A stretch of 64,000 bases of DNA from Eremothecium cymbalariae DBVPG#7215 (Eukaryota; Ascomycota; Saccharomycetes; Saccharomycetales; Saccharomycetaceae), in assembly GCF_000235365.1 (NCBI RefSeq), contig NC_016455.1, positions 1 through 64,000 on the forward strand. The letters run 5' to 3'. The translations under genes were made by a program, and so were the position numbers. Below, one piece after another: positions 17,844 to 26,994 of this stretch. Each line of letters starts with the position of its first letter. The first letter of the stretch is position 1. The notes under the pieces are model-generated. The model had not been told where the DNA came from and searched no databases. It was given only the letters and a program-made list of their open reading frames with translations.

Positions 17844-18920
17844 ATGAAGCTAACGCAGTTGAGGAATAAATTGAAAACCAGTTCTGAATTAAAGCTGTTA
17901 GACGAAAATGCTCAAGAAACAGATGATATTTCAGCCGCCAAGGATTTAAAATTAGACTCTGAGACAATCTCCTTAGATGAGTTAACAGATTATAAGGTAG
18001 AGGATGTTCAGCTTTGCTTGCGAGTTGTTGTGCATTGCTGGTTGCATAAAGACTCAAGTGCAGCAGATTATCTAGCCGATTGTCAGTCGAAACAGCTGAC
18101 AAATGTGTCCTTTTTGCAGAGAAATGATTTGATTCAATGGCTATCTGGTGAATCGCAAGTATCACAATATATTGTTGAAGGGGATGATGAAGCGACCGCG
18201 AAGAACAAAGCTCCAGTAGTTGTTGTACCGGAGTCGGAGGACGATCGAGTTTTAAAAGAAATTATGTTGCATGAAAGATGTCTTGCTGACCATAACTCGT
18301 CACTGAGAGGAACGAAATCGAGGAATTTTGGGTATTTGATTAAAGAAGCTGAGCTCAAGATAGTACATCCCTTAAAAGCTAGTCGTCGGTCTAAGGTAGC
18401 TGCTGGCATTTCAAAGGATGCAGGAGCCCGCCCATCTCCAGCAACAGACCCCATTATTTTAATCCCATCGGCAGCTTCTTCCATTTTTACTATTTCGAAC
18501 ATTAAACAGTTTCTTGAAAATTCCCAGTATATACACCCAAAGGATCTTTCTACAGTTAAAAATGATTTAACCTCTGTTGTGAAGAAGTTCGATCGAATCT
18601 CCAGACCCATCAAGTTTTTGATTGTCAATAGCACACGGCTGTTTACAAAACCGGAATATTGGAACCGTGTAGTTGCAATTTTTACCACAGGCCATGAATG
18701 GCAATTCAAGAACTATCAGTGGTCCAATCCAACTGACCTGTTCCAGCGTTGTAAGGGCTATTATTTCCATTTTGCAGGGGACGTAATCCCCAAACATGTA
18801 GACCAGTGGAACGTACAGAAAGTTGAGCTCGAGAAGAATAAGAGATTCAAAGACCTCGAAGTCTTGAGATTCTTCTGGAATACGATGGAGAAGGAGTTAC
18901 TAGCGAGGGGATACCATTGA
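17844..18920 (+). CDS. CDC73: Paf1 complex subunit Cdc73 (parafibromin homologue)
   Basis: Cdc73 is a subunit of the nuclear Paf1 complex that travels with RNA polymerase II and supports histone modification, elongation and 3' end formation. The open frame extends to a GTG at 17829, but the first ATG is 17844, giving 358 residues (S. cerevisiae 393). The conserved N-terminal segment VVHCWLHKDSSAADYLADCQ is followed by NVSFLQRNDLI. The C-terminal Ras-like domain is recognisable from IILIPSAASSIFTISNIKQF to the end. It is adjacent to the DExH helicase gene, as in S. cerevisiae (YLR418C-YLR419W). Confidence 0.94.
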   Translation: MKLTQLRNKLKTSSELKLLDENAQETDDISAAKDLKLDSETISLDELTDYKVEDVQLCLRVVVHCWLHKDSSAADYLADCQSKQLTNVSFLQRNDLIQWLSGESQVSQYIVEGDDEATAKNKAPVVVVPESEDDRVLKEIMLHERCLADHNSSLRGTKSRNFGYLIKEAELKIVHPLKASRRSKVAAGISKDAGARPSPATDPIILIPSAASSIFTISNIKQFLENSQYIHPKDLSTVKNDLTSVVKKFDRISRPIKFLIVNSTRLFTKPEYWNRVVAIFTTGHEWQFKNYQWSNPTDLFQRCKGYYFHFAGDVIPKHVDQWNVQKVELEKNKRFKDLEVLRFFWNTMEKELLARGYH

Positions 18921-19872
18921 TTGGTTATGCGTTCAACATTTTCTTTGCCCATGTCCTCAGCAGTTTAGATAAGCCATTCGTTGTAATATTTGAATCAGAT
19001 CACTATAGAAACTACCGTTCTAGCCTCATAATCGAATTAAGCTCATTATAAAAATAGGACATACAATAGAGACACACCTGAGTTTCTACCAGTCGAACCG
19101 GTGTTTTATGTAAGATTTATAGGAGACACGCAATTTTCAAGAGATATCAATTACATAACCATAATCGCCCTTCATTCAGTTCTTGAACTTTTCAATTTTT
19201 TTTCCAGATATAATAGCACTCACTATACGTCGCAATCTGACATTCAGCCCCATTCCCAATTAAATTTAAAATACAAGTATCCACGTTCATTCTCTCCTTT
19301 GACTAGCTTTCTTATACTACCAGTGTTCTATTTGTGTATGTATACATATAGTGTTACTACATGCATAGGACTATGCAAAACCTGACAACGGTTGCACATG
19401 TCAGTTAGTTCTCCACATGTATCTCATGAATGCATAGCGAAAGAATAACTGAACACAATCAAGATTTTATATTTTGCAATACAAATATTCGAGATGGAAG
19501 TACCAATCAATCGTTGGTATCAAAAATCGAAGGGAATGACTTAGATGGGTTATATTATCCTTACATCTTAATCTCCCAAGGGTGGAAGGGATGGAGGATC
19601 CAATATCTTTATCTAAGCCGTAAGCAATGATTGTCTTTTATCATTTCCGTGTTCGATAGATAATATGCGGTTTTGTTTTACGATAGGAAAGTTACTGTTG
19701 CGTTTACTTATCTATTAATCGCTTTTAATTTGGTCGAGGTATGGTGGAGGTATCCATTTCATGTGAACTATATAAATGATTTTAGAATGGAATACCCGAT
19801 GGCCGTTTATTTAGCAAACTTAAATAATACTGTTGTCCTCCCATTTGCGGGAATCTTTTTCGTATCATAGGG
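18921..19872. other. Intergenic CDC73 to transporter
   Basis: This 952-bp gap contains several 60-95-codon frames in the + direction, none with recognisable family features. The stretch at 19673-19870 translates to a hydrophobic peptide, but it is too short to call and the transporter begins right after it. No RNA gene or mobile element end was recognised. Confidence 0.4.
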
Positions 19873-21508
19873 ATGGGAGATCAGACGGTTTTAAGGGATA
19901 ATGATCGTTACTCTTCCGCTGATGAGTTAGGTGATAAAGATTTATTAGAGACAGAAAAGGTGGCAGGTAATCAACGTAGTCAATTTTCGGAGAGCACGCA
20001 CTCGGATCTTCATAAAAATGAAGCTATTGTGACAGCTTATCAGGATGATGTAATGAAGCTGGCTTTGGAGGCGGAGGGTGAACCGCTGACACCAGATGCT
20101 GATAGAAAGCTGTTGCGCAAGATCAATATATGTATGTTTCCTCTGATGGCTCTGTTATATGCAGTCCAATATATGGATAAGGTCACTAATGGTTCTGCAG
20201 CTATCATGGGGCTACAGGAGGCTTTACATATGCACGGTGAGCAGTATTCCTTTGTTGGGTCCGCATTCTACTTTGGCTATCTAGTCGGTTTATTTATATT
20301 ACCACCTTTGATGCAAAAATCAAAATATTTCATGAAAACGACATGTAGCTTTATTGTGATCTGGGGTGTTGTTTTGGCATTACATGGGGCTCCTGGAGTC
20401 AATTACGCTGCTTTTATATTTCTTAGATGTATGCTAGGGTTTTTTGAAAGTGCAATTACTCCGGCATTTACAATAATTACCTGCCAATATTGGAGGAAGG
20501 AGGAGCACTTTTTTTATGTGACCTGTTGGTTTGGCTTCAACGGTTTAGGTAATTTGTGGGGTTCTGCTTTGGCCTATGGGCTGTACACCCATAAAGATGG
20601 GTATTCGATAGCTGCTTGGAAACTGGTGTTTATAACTACCGGTTGCATCACCATATTTGTAGGGATTATGATGGCATTATGCTTGCCCGACAGTCCAAAT
20701 AAAGCTTGGTTCTTAAAAAAGCAAGAGAAATTACAGTTGGTCGAAAGGATTAGATCAAACCAGCAAGGCTTTGGCAATCATAAAATTAAAAAGTACCAGG
20801 TTATTGAAGCATTGAAGGACATTAGAACGTGGTTGTACTTTGCGTTTTCTGTCTTTTCAAACATTCCAAATGGAGGCACTTTAAACTTTAGTGGAATTCT
20901 ACTTAAGGAAGATTTCAAATACAACACGAAAGATTCTCTTTTGATGAATATGCCTGCTGGTGCTTTTGAGCTGGTCTTTTGCCCATTGTTTGGCTATCTG
21001 AGTTATTACTGTACCAGGCACGATATTAGATTTCTGCGTTACAGATTTTTTTTGGGCCTTCTCAGCTTCTGCTATTGCAATGATTGGTACATGCATGTTA
21101 GCATTCGATAACAAACACAAGTTTGCAAGGCTATTTGGCTTTTATTTCATATTCATCTCACCGCTTGCTTTTATTTGTATCCTATCTAGTATCTCATCGA
21201 ATACCTTGGGATACACGAAGAAGTGGACCGTATCATCAATAAATCTAATAGCGTACGCTTCAGCCAACTTAGCAGGTCCACATATTTTCATTGATAAAGA
21301 GAAACCTAGTTATAAATCCGCAAAGATTAGTATGGTGGTTTGTTATATAGGGACTATGGTGGTATTGGTTTTATTGTTCATTCTTAATAAACGGGAAAAT
21401 ATAAGAAGGGATAAAGTAGCCGAACAAAAAGAAAGCTCACCTATGCATAATATCGAATTCAATGATTTAACAGATTTTGAAAACTTAAACTTTAGATATA
21501 TGTTGTGA
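19873..21508 (+). pseudogene. Dal5-family MFS anion transporter, split by a frameshift
   Basis: The product resembles the fungal allantoate/organic anion permease family (Dal5, Thi73, Soa1), plasma-membrane proteins of the major facilitator superfamily with 12 helices. The first frame (19873-21111) covers the N-terminal cytoplasmic segment, a conserved NICMFPLMALLYAVQYMDK start to helix 1 and about eight or nine helices. The remaining helices are in the next frame, ending at 21508. Moving from frame 1 to frame 2 within the T8 run at 21046-21053 restores a continuous product of about 545 residues, the normal family length. No other damage was seen. It may be a recent pseudogene, a sequencing error in a homopolymer, or slippage. 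It separates CDC73 from CNB1, a position with no counterpart I know of in S. cerevisiae. The substrate is unknown. Confidence 0.8.
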
Positions 21509-21921
21509 TCGTGATCTGAAATGTCTGCTCTCACAAAATCTCTCCTAGTGATAATGGTGATAATGGGGAACAAATCTGGACATTTGATTGTTAAAAAAAA
21601 AATGTAAAATATAAATATGAAAACAAACGATATAAACTTGTCTGTTATTAAACATATTTACCAATAAATTTCGAGTGTTCATTTACTGAATTAATATATA
21701 TTTATATATTTATTGTGTAGAGTGAACAATGCATGCAGCACAGAAGGAAATTAGGACTGAAAAATCTAGCTCATGGAGATATCATGGATTCTGCATATGA
21801 AATATAGCCAATATCGAATATTATTAGGTAAAGGAATTGACGTTAAATGCAAAGGATACCGCTAATTTACGTATATGCTGTTAGTTATCAAAGATAATGC
21901 CGCGTTGAACGCTCATCATAT
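21509..21921. other. Intergenic, convergent transporter and CNB1
   Basis: This 413-bp AT-rich gap lies between two convergent 3' ends. It includes an A10 run near 21592-21601 and several TATA-like tracts. No gene or RNA was recognised. Confidence 0.5.
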
Positions 21922-22517
21922 TTATATATCACATTGCAATGTCAATGAATTTGCAACTTCAGTAGTTTCTACTGCATTCTTGAATTCTTCAAAGCTTAGC
22001 CTTCCATCACCATCAACATCATTCTCCATAATTGTTCTGTCTACAATTTGTTGCAACTGATCGTCTTCAAGATTATTACCTACCATAATCTTTAAAACAA
22101 TGAATAATTCACCATTAGAGATATAACCGTCCTTATCTATGTCATAAATTTTAAAGGCAAACTTCAGCTTATCCTCCTTGTCACTTCTACCACTGAAAAT
22201 AGACAAACTGCTAATAAATTCTTGGAAATCAATACCACCACTATTATCAGCATCAAATACCTCCATAATCCTTCCTGCTAGTGGATTAGAAGAAACTCCT
22301 GGGATCGACATAAACTCACTCTTATCAATCGAGCCCGAGCTATCTCGATCCAATTTCATGAATCTCTTCCGCAGTCTTTCAATTTCATCTCTGTCAACTG
22401 TTTATAACTAGTATTAGTATTCCATCATTCAGTAATGACAGCCTAATCAAACGAAAAAGACATACAGTTGGTGTCGTCGAGCAAATCTTCTAAGAGCTTA
22501 GAAGGTGCTGCTCCCAT
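21922..22517 (-). CDS. CNB1: Calcineurin regulatory subunit B, spliced (exons 22466-22517 and 21922-22397)
   Basis: Cnb1 is the calcium-binding regulatory subunit of the phosphatase calcineurin, which dephosphorylates Crz1 in stress signalling. Exon 1 encodes [17 protein letters not shown] with the N-terminal Gly for myristoylation. Exon 2 resumes at the split Phe codon and reads [18 protein letters not shown]. The spliced protein is 175 residues, the same as S. cerevisiae Cnb1. Four EF-hand loops are visible, including [36 protein letters not shown] and [13 protein letters not shown]. cerevisiae CNB1 also has an intron near the start. DPH2 lies upstream on the same strand, matching the YKL190W-YKL191W neighbours. 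Confidence 0.96.
22398..22465 (-). other. CNB1 intron
   Basis: The 68-nt intron reads GTATGT at its 5' end (22465 downwards), has TACTAAT (22413-22419) as likely branch site, one base off consensus, and ends AACAG. Its removal restores the conserved N-terminus. Confidence 0.93.
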
Positions 22518-22545
22518 TTTATAAACCTAACCAAATATCGGAATT

Positions 22546-22662
22546 CCCCCGGGGGTTTGAGGACCTCATAATGTATTAATTATTTGGAATTGATTCGAAT
22601 ATATCAACAGCATATCGATGACCAGTCAACATAACATCACGTAAAACGACTATTACCCGGGT
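22546..22662. promoter_or_regulatory. CNB1 promoter: GC palindrome and Reb1-type site
   Basis: CCCCCGGGGG at 22546-22555 is a perfect 10-bp GC palindrome only about 29 bp upstream of the CNB1 ATG, striking in AT-rich DNA. TTACCCG at 22653-22659, within ACCCGGGT, matches the Reb1 general regulatory factor consensus and lies about 136 bp upstream of the ATG. Confidence 0.5.
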
Positions 22663-22720
22663 TCCGAGATATATATATACAAACTGTATAGCCATTTATA
22701 TAAATAATAAATTATTTAAT

Positions 22721-24508
22721 TTACAATGTTCTATCATATTGGTATCCACGAGCAACACCGGTGCGGCCTTCTACAACGGTAGCTCCATCTACTTCGTAAT
22801 CATCATCTTCCTTAAAGTCGTTGCCAAGCCCTGTCCATTGCCTGGATTGCAAGTAAGCAGCAGATGTAGAAACTGTGCTTCCAATAGTCATGGTGCCAGA
22901 AAATTGTTTCACTAGTGCTGTAGAATCTTTAGAGTCAGCTGCTTCTTGGGGGGCTTCAATATTCAAATGATGAATGTTCCTCAATGGCCTAGAGGTGCTA
23001 ACATATTTACCTGTGACTGGGTCAAATTCAGGCATATGTTCCTCTGAAGTTCCTTCATCCATGGGTACTGTGTTACTTGCTGCATCTATTTGATTTAAAA
23101 CATTTTTAAAATCAACAACCCATTGGCCTGTCCAGGTAATTTCAGGTTGCAGAGCTAACATCAACTCATATGGCGTTATAATTGGTCTGTAGAATTCGTT
23201 CGCTTGGTCTACGATAATACCGCCCTGACCACACCCCAAGATGCACCATATGTCGATGGCTTCGAAGTTTGCAAGTTTTGCTACATTGGGTTTACCTACC
23301 ACAAAAACGTAGTGTTTCTTGCCATTTTCCCGAATCAGGTTAATTAGTGAGGCCAGAAGTTCTCTTGTATTGGTTAAGGAAAGTGTATTGACGAGAATAC
23401 CAATTGTACTTGCCGTTCTTGCAACATGCATTGAACGGTAACGTCTCATCATTAGGGGAAAAGGCCCTTGAACGAGGACGTTCTGATCTGGATGATATAC
23501 AGTAACGGCCTTGAATTTAGTTGTTAAAAAGAGGAGACGAGGATCATCAGGCATAGTTATATGAAACAGCTCATACGTGGATTGTAAGTACTCATCATTT
23601 TCAATTTTCAAATTAGTTCTGCTGTAAATTTCCCTATTATCTAGTGTATGCACCAAATATTCATCAGAATGATCTGCAGATTTTCCAATTATGGTAGCTT
23701 TTGCACCTAACATTTTTGAGTTCACATCTGATGAAAGTATATTTGCAAACCCCAAATCGATTAACTTTGAATGTAGCTGCTTTAGATGATATGAATAAGG
23801 TATATCTGCCATCAGGCACACATATGTTTCTTTATCAGGATACCTCTCCTGAAACTTCTCAACTATTTTGTCTAAATCAGTATAAGGCTTCCCAAAGCAA
23901 TACAAGACAGGAAGCCTTTGAACAGCATTCAGACATGCATCTCCGAAATGGACGACAATGTCTCCATTCACATGTTCACACGCTACCTCATCAACACAAC
24001 ACGGACTATATGCTGTGTCCGCCAAAACCCATATTTGTCGGTTTATTGGTTGTTCAGAGACTTGACTACACGGTGTTTTTGAGTTACAGCTGCATGGATC
24101 ACCTTCATCTTTCTGTGATTCAGCGCTTAAAACATTAGTACTGCTATTAGGTAACGCTTTCTGTAATAGTTGCACAATCAAAGTTGAGTCCATAATCAAA
24201 TGATCAGGAAATTGTAAAGTAATTCTTTTGTATTGTGGATTTTGCCTGAAGAAGTCAACTAAAAGTTCGACGGAATAAAATGATGATATATGCTCGCATA
24301 AGTCCTCCGATTGCCCAGAATCCGACCCAAGGTAAAAGGATCTATTATGGTTCTGCTCTTGATATTTATGGAAAGCAAAGGCATCCTCAGCTTGATAAGT
24401 AGATAAAGAGGGCGCTACCAATGGCGATTCTGACATTTCTGCTGCTGTATCCTCTTTGTCGTATTGAATTTGGGAGATGATGTCCTTGTTGAAAGATATT
24501 TTCAACAA
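22721..24508 (-). CDS. DPH2: Diphthamide biosynthesis protein 2
   Basis: Dph2 partners with Dph1 in the first step of diphthamide synthesis, transferring a 3-amino-3-carboxypropyl group from S-adenosylmethionine to a histidine of elongation factor 2. The two repeats typical of the Dph1/Dph2 fold are visible. Key segments include LADTAYSPCCVDEVACEH, VHFGDACLN, GPFPLMMRRYRSMHVART and DIWCILGCGQGG. The open frame gives 595 residues. An internal ATG at 24436 would give 571, starting MSESPLVAPSLSTYQAEDAF, and aligns better with the S. cerevisiae N-terminus (534), so the start is uncertain. Its 3' end faces the CNB1 promoter. Confidence 0.93.
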   Translation of the reverse strand: MLKISFNKDIISQIQYDKEDTAAEMSESPLVAPSLSTYQAEDAFAFHKYQEQNHNRSFYLGSDSGQSEDLCEHISSFYSVELLVDFFRQNPQYKRITLQFPDHLIMDSTLIVQLLQKALPNSSTNVLSAESQKDEGDPCSCNSKTPCSQVSEQPINRQIWVLADTAYSPCCVDEVACEHVNGDIVVHFGDACLNAVQRLPVLYCFGKPYTDLDKIVEKFQERYPDKETYVCLMADIPYSYHLKQLHSKLIDLGFANILSSDVNSKMLGAKATIIGKSADHSDEYLVHTLDNREIYSRTNLKIENDEYLQSTYELFHITMPDDPRLLFLTTKFKAVTVYHPDQNVLVQGPFPLMMRRYRSMHVARTASTIGILVNTLSLTNTRELLASLINLIRENGKKHYVFVVGKPNVAKLANFEAIDIWCILGCGQGGIIVDQANEFYRPIITPYELMLALQPEITWTGQWVVDFKNVLNQIDAASNTVPMDEGTSEEHMPEFDPVTGKYVSTSRPLRNIHHLNIEAPQEAADSKDSTALVKQFSGTMTIGSTVSTSAAYLQSRQWTGLGNDFKEDDDYEVDGATVVEGRTGVARGYQYDRTL

Positions 24509-24663
24509 GTTGAATGACGATCAATTATCACATCTGCAAACGAAACGGGCTACATTTCTGACCAAAAAGACACCATTTAGGAGTTAACAACTATATACTA
24601 ACTACCTTGGACTAATTTTTGATATATATGGAATACTATGCGTTATTATTCCATAATAACATT

Positions 24664-24669
24664 CACGTG
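24664..24669. promoter_or_regulatory. CACGTG E-box between DPH2 and URA4
   Basis: A TTCACGTGACA site lies in the 290-bp divergent promoter of DPH2 and URA4, about midway between the two start codons, so it could serve either gene. Confidence 0.4.
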
Positions 24670-24798
24670 ACATGTTTCAACTCAACTCGACATTTGACTT
24701 CTCTGAAAAGCACTAATGAATGATCTGAAATAACTTAATATGAAAGAAGTCCTGTACGTGGTACAATTTGTATAGCAAACAAGAATTAAGTCGAAAAT

Positions 24799-25893
24799 AT
24801 GACAGAGGTTAATTTAGGGGTTACGTGTGACATGCATGTACATGCAAGAGATGGGGCAATGGCTGAGCTTGTCACTCCAACAATACCGGAGGGTGGTATT
24901 TCCGTCGCCTATATAATGCCCAACCTTCAACCACCAGTTACTACGTTGGAAAGGGTGATTGGATATAAGAAATGTTTAGAAAACTTGAGTCCTCGAACGA
25001 CATTTCTGATGACCCTTTACTTATGTGAGGATTTAACACCAGAGTTGATCCACGAGGCTGCACAAGCTGGTGCCATAAACGGTGTAAAATGCTATCCCGC
25101 AGGAGTCACAACAAATTCTTCTGCAGGTGTAGATCCAAATGATTTCAGTAAATTTTATCCAATATTTTCTGCTATGGAGGAAGAAGGATTGGTTTTAAAC
25201 TTGCATGGTGAAAAGCCAAGTATCTCTGGACAGGGTGAGGACATCCATGTGCTAAACGCTGAGTCATCGTTCTTACCAGCACTGATGAAGTTGCACGGTA
25301 CTTTCCCAAACTTGAAAATCGTGCTTGAACACTGCAGCACAGAAGCAGCTTTGAATGCTATAGATGAAATCAACAAAAATGTTACTGATCCTAAGGACTT
25401 AAAAGTGGTGGCTACGATAACTGCACACCATCTATCATTGACAGTTGACGATTGGGCAGGTCATCCGGTTAATTTCTGTAAACCCGTACCAAAACTTCCA
25501 AGTGATAGAAGAGCCTTGATCCAAGCTGCCATCAGCGGGAAGCCTTACTTCTTTTTCGGATCGGATTCTGCACCTCATCCAGTGCATAATAAAGCTAAGC
25601 ATATTGGTGTATGTGCAGGGGTTTTCACTCAATCACTAGCCATCCCATACCTAGCCCAAGTATTTGAGGAAAATAAAGCCTTAAACAAATTAAAAGCATT
25701 CGTGTCCGATTTTCCTTTGGAATTTTATAACATAGACAGGAAGAACTTAAAGTCTCAGGAAGAAGCTGTTCTGTACAAGACTGAACAATGGGTCCCAGAG
25801 TTTATTACAGATGATAAAGGCATTGATGTAGTTCCATTCAAGGCTGGTGAAAAACTCGGCTGGAGCATAAAATGGGTTAAAAACTCAAATTAA
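24799..25893 (+). CDS. URA4: Dihydroorotase, pyrimidine biosynthesis
   Basis: Ura4 catalyses the third step of de novo pyrimidine synthesis, cyclising carbamoyl aspartate to dihydroorotate in the cytosol. The 364-residue protein equals the S. cerevisiae length. Metal-binding motifs are intact: MHVHARDG at the N-terminus, the lysine that is carboxylated in NGVKCYPAG, further metal-binding histidines in NLHGE and LEHCS, and the catalytic Asp in FGSDSAPHP. It is divergent from DPH2 and followed by RPN13, as in S. cerevisiae (YLR420W-YLR421C). Confidence 0.97.
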   Translation: MTEVNLGVTCDMHVHARDGAMAELVTPTIPEGGISVAYIMPNLQPPVTTLERVIGYKKCLENLSPRTTFLMTLYLCEDLTPELIHEAAQAGAINGVKCYPAGVTTNSSAGVDPNDFSKFYPIFSAMEEEGLVLNLHGEKPSISGQGEDIHVLNAESSFLPALMKLHGTFPNLKIVLEHCSTEAALNAIDEINKNVTDPKDLKVVATITAHHLSLTVDDWAGHPVNFCKPVPKLPSDRRALIQAAISGKPYFFFGSDSAPHPVHNKAKHIGVCAGVFTQSLAIPYLAQVFEENKALNKLKAFVSDFPLEFYNIDRKNLKSQEEAVLYKTEQWVPEFITDDKGIDVVPFKAGEKLGWSIKWVKNSN

Positions 25894-26343
25894 ATAATCC
25901 CCGGAAAATACCAGTTATCCATCTTTTCATAATATGTACATCATTATAAATACATCCATCAGTTCATTCCCATTAGATATCTGCTCTTGTTCTATGTATG
26001 CCTATTCCACATACTCAGTATCAAAAACGGAAGGTGCAGTTACCTCAATATGAATATGCAAATATTAGTATGGCGGTAGTTGGGATTAATAGTCAAAAAA
26101 TATTGACTATTTGTTCAGAAAAGGAGCTCCCAATGTAGTCTATTAACGCTACTCTATCAAGCCTAAACTGCTTTGGTACAAATTCTTAAAAGGTTAGCTA
26201 CAAGGGAGGCCCATCATCCAGGTACTAGATATAATCAAAAATGATATTCTTCATTAGATTGAGCAAGTTGTCAGAGTCTGAGAACCAAATAACTAGTATA
26301 TGGGTTTGTCATCACCAAATTGAGGTAAGGTCCGTTATTTTAC
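25894..26343. other. Intergenic, convergent URA4 and RPN13
   Basis: This 450-bp gap lies between convergent 3' ends. A + strand frame starting at 26241 overlaps RPN13 antisense and is a shadow. No gene or RNA was recognised. Confidence 0.5.
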
Positions 26344-26994
26344 TTACAGTTGGGAAGACTGATGGGCCGGCTTCTCTTGGGCAGTACCCTGCTTCTTACC
26401 CTCACCGTCGTCGTGAACATTACCCTGGTTATCATTCTGGCCTCCCGCCTGAGCAGACTCCTGACTGTTTCCCTGGTTACCTTCATCACCATCACTACGG
26501 TCATGATGTTGGCCATTATCCGGGCCATTATTATGCGTGTCATCTGCGATAACATCTTGTGTATCACCCATCGCTACATCCTGATCGTTAGCCTCGTCTC
26601 CCTCTTCTTCGACAAAGTTTAAGTATCCCTCTATTTGTTCCAATATTTCCTTGTCTTTAACACTTAATTCACTAACGTGCTCAGATCCCTGATGCTTCTG
26701 CTGCAACCAAAAGAAGTACTTCTCTCCAGAAGAAAACAACAAACAAAACACTCGACCAGTCTCACACGACTTCAGCTGTACCCATTTAGTCTCTCCGGGT
26801 ATCAAAATAAGTTCAATTGGTTTATGTGATCTTACAGTTGTACGATCTAGCGGTCTCCACAGAAATTCATAAAACCCCTCAGCGTCTTGACACGGCTTGA
26901 TACTAACTAACCCCTTGACGGCTTTTGGAGTACAAATTTTTGAACTTTCATCATAATCACAAGTACCCGCCTTAAACACCAATTCCATCATCAT
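26344..26994 (-). CDS. RPN13: Proteasome ubiquitin receptor Rpn13 with an extended C-terminus
   Basis: Rpn13 sits on the 19S proteasome base through Rpn2 and binds ubiquitin. The Pru domain occupies about residues 1-110, with the conserved segments ILIPGETKWVQLKS and RVFCLLFSSGEKYFFWLQ. The 216-residue protein is about 60 longer than the S. cerevisiae one (156) because of a low-complexity tail rich in Asp, Gly, Asn, Gln and His (about 145-216). Like the S. cerevisiae protein it lacks the C-terminal DEUBAD domain found in animals. The tail's antisense frame is a hydrophobic shadow, not a gene. It is next to URA4, as in S. cerevisiae. Confidence 0.92.
   Translation of the reverse strand: MMMELVFKAGTCDYDESSKICTPKAVKGLVSIKPCQDAEGFYEFLWRPLDRTTVRSHKPIELILIPGETKWVQLKSCETGRVFCLLFSSGEKYFFWLQQKHQGSEHVSELSVKDKEILEQIEGYLNFVEEEGDEANDQDVAMGDTQDVIADDTHNNGPDNGQHHDRSDGDEGNQGNSQESAQAGGQNDNQGNVHDDGEGKKQGTAQEKPAHQSSQL

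Noticed and set aside
26350..26622. Hydrophobic + strand frame resembling a membrane protein
   Set aside because: It is antisense to the Asp/Gly/Asn/His-rich tail of RPN13; the hydrophobicity follows from the complement of that codon composition.
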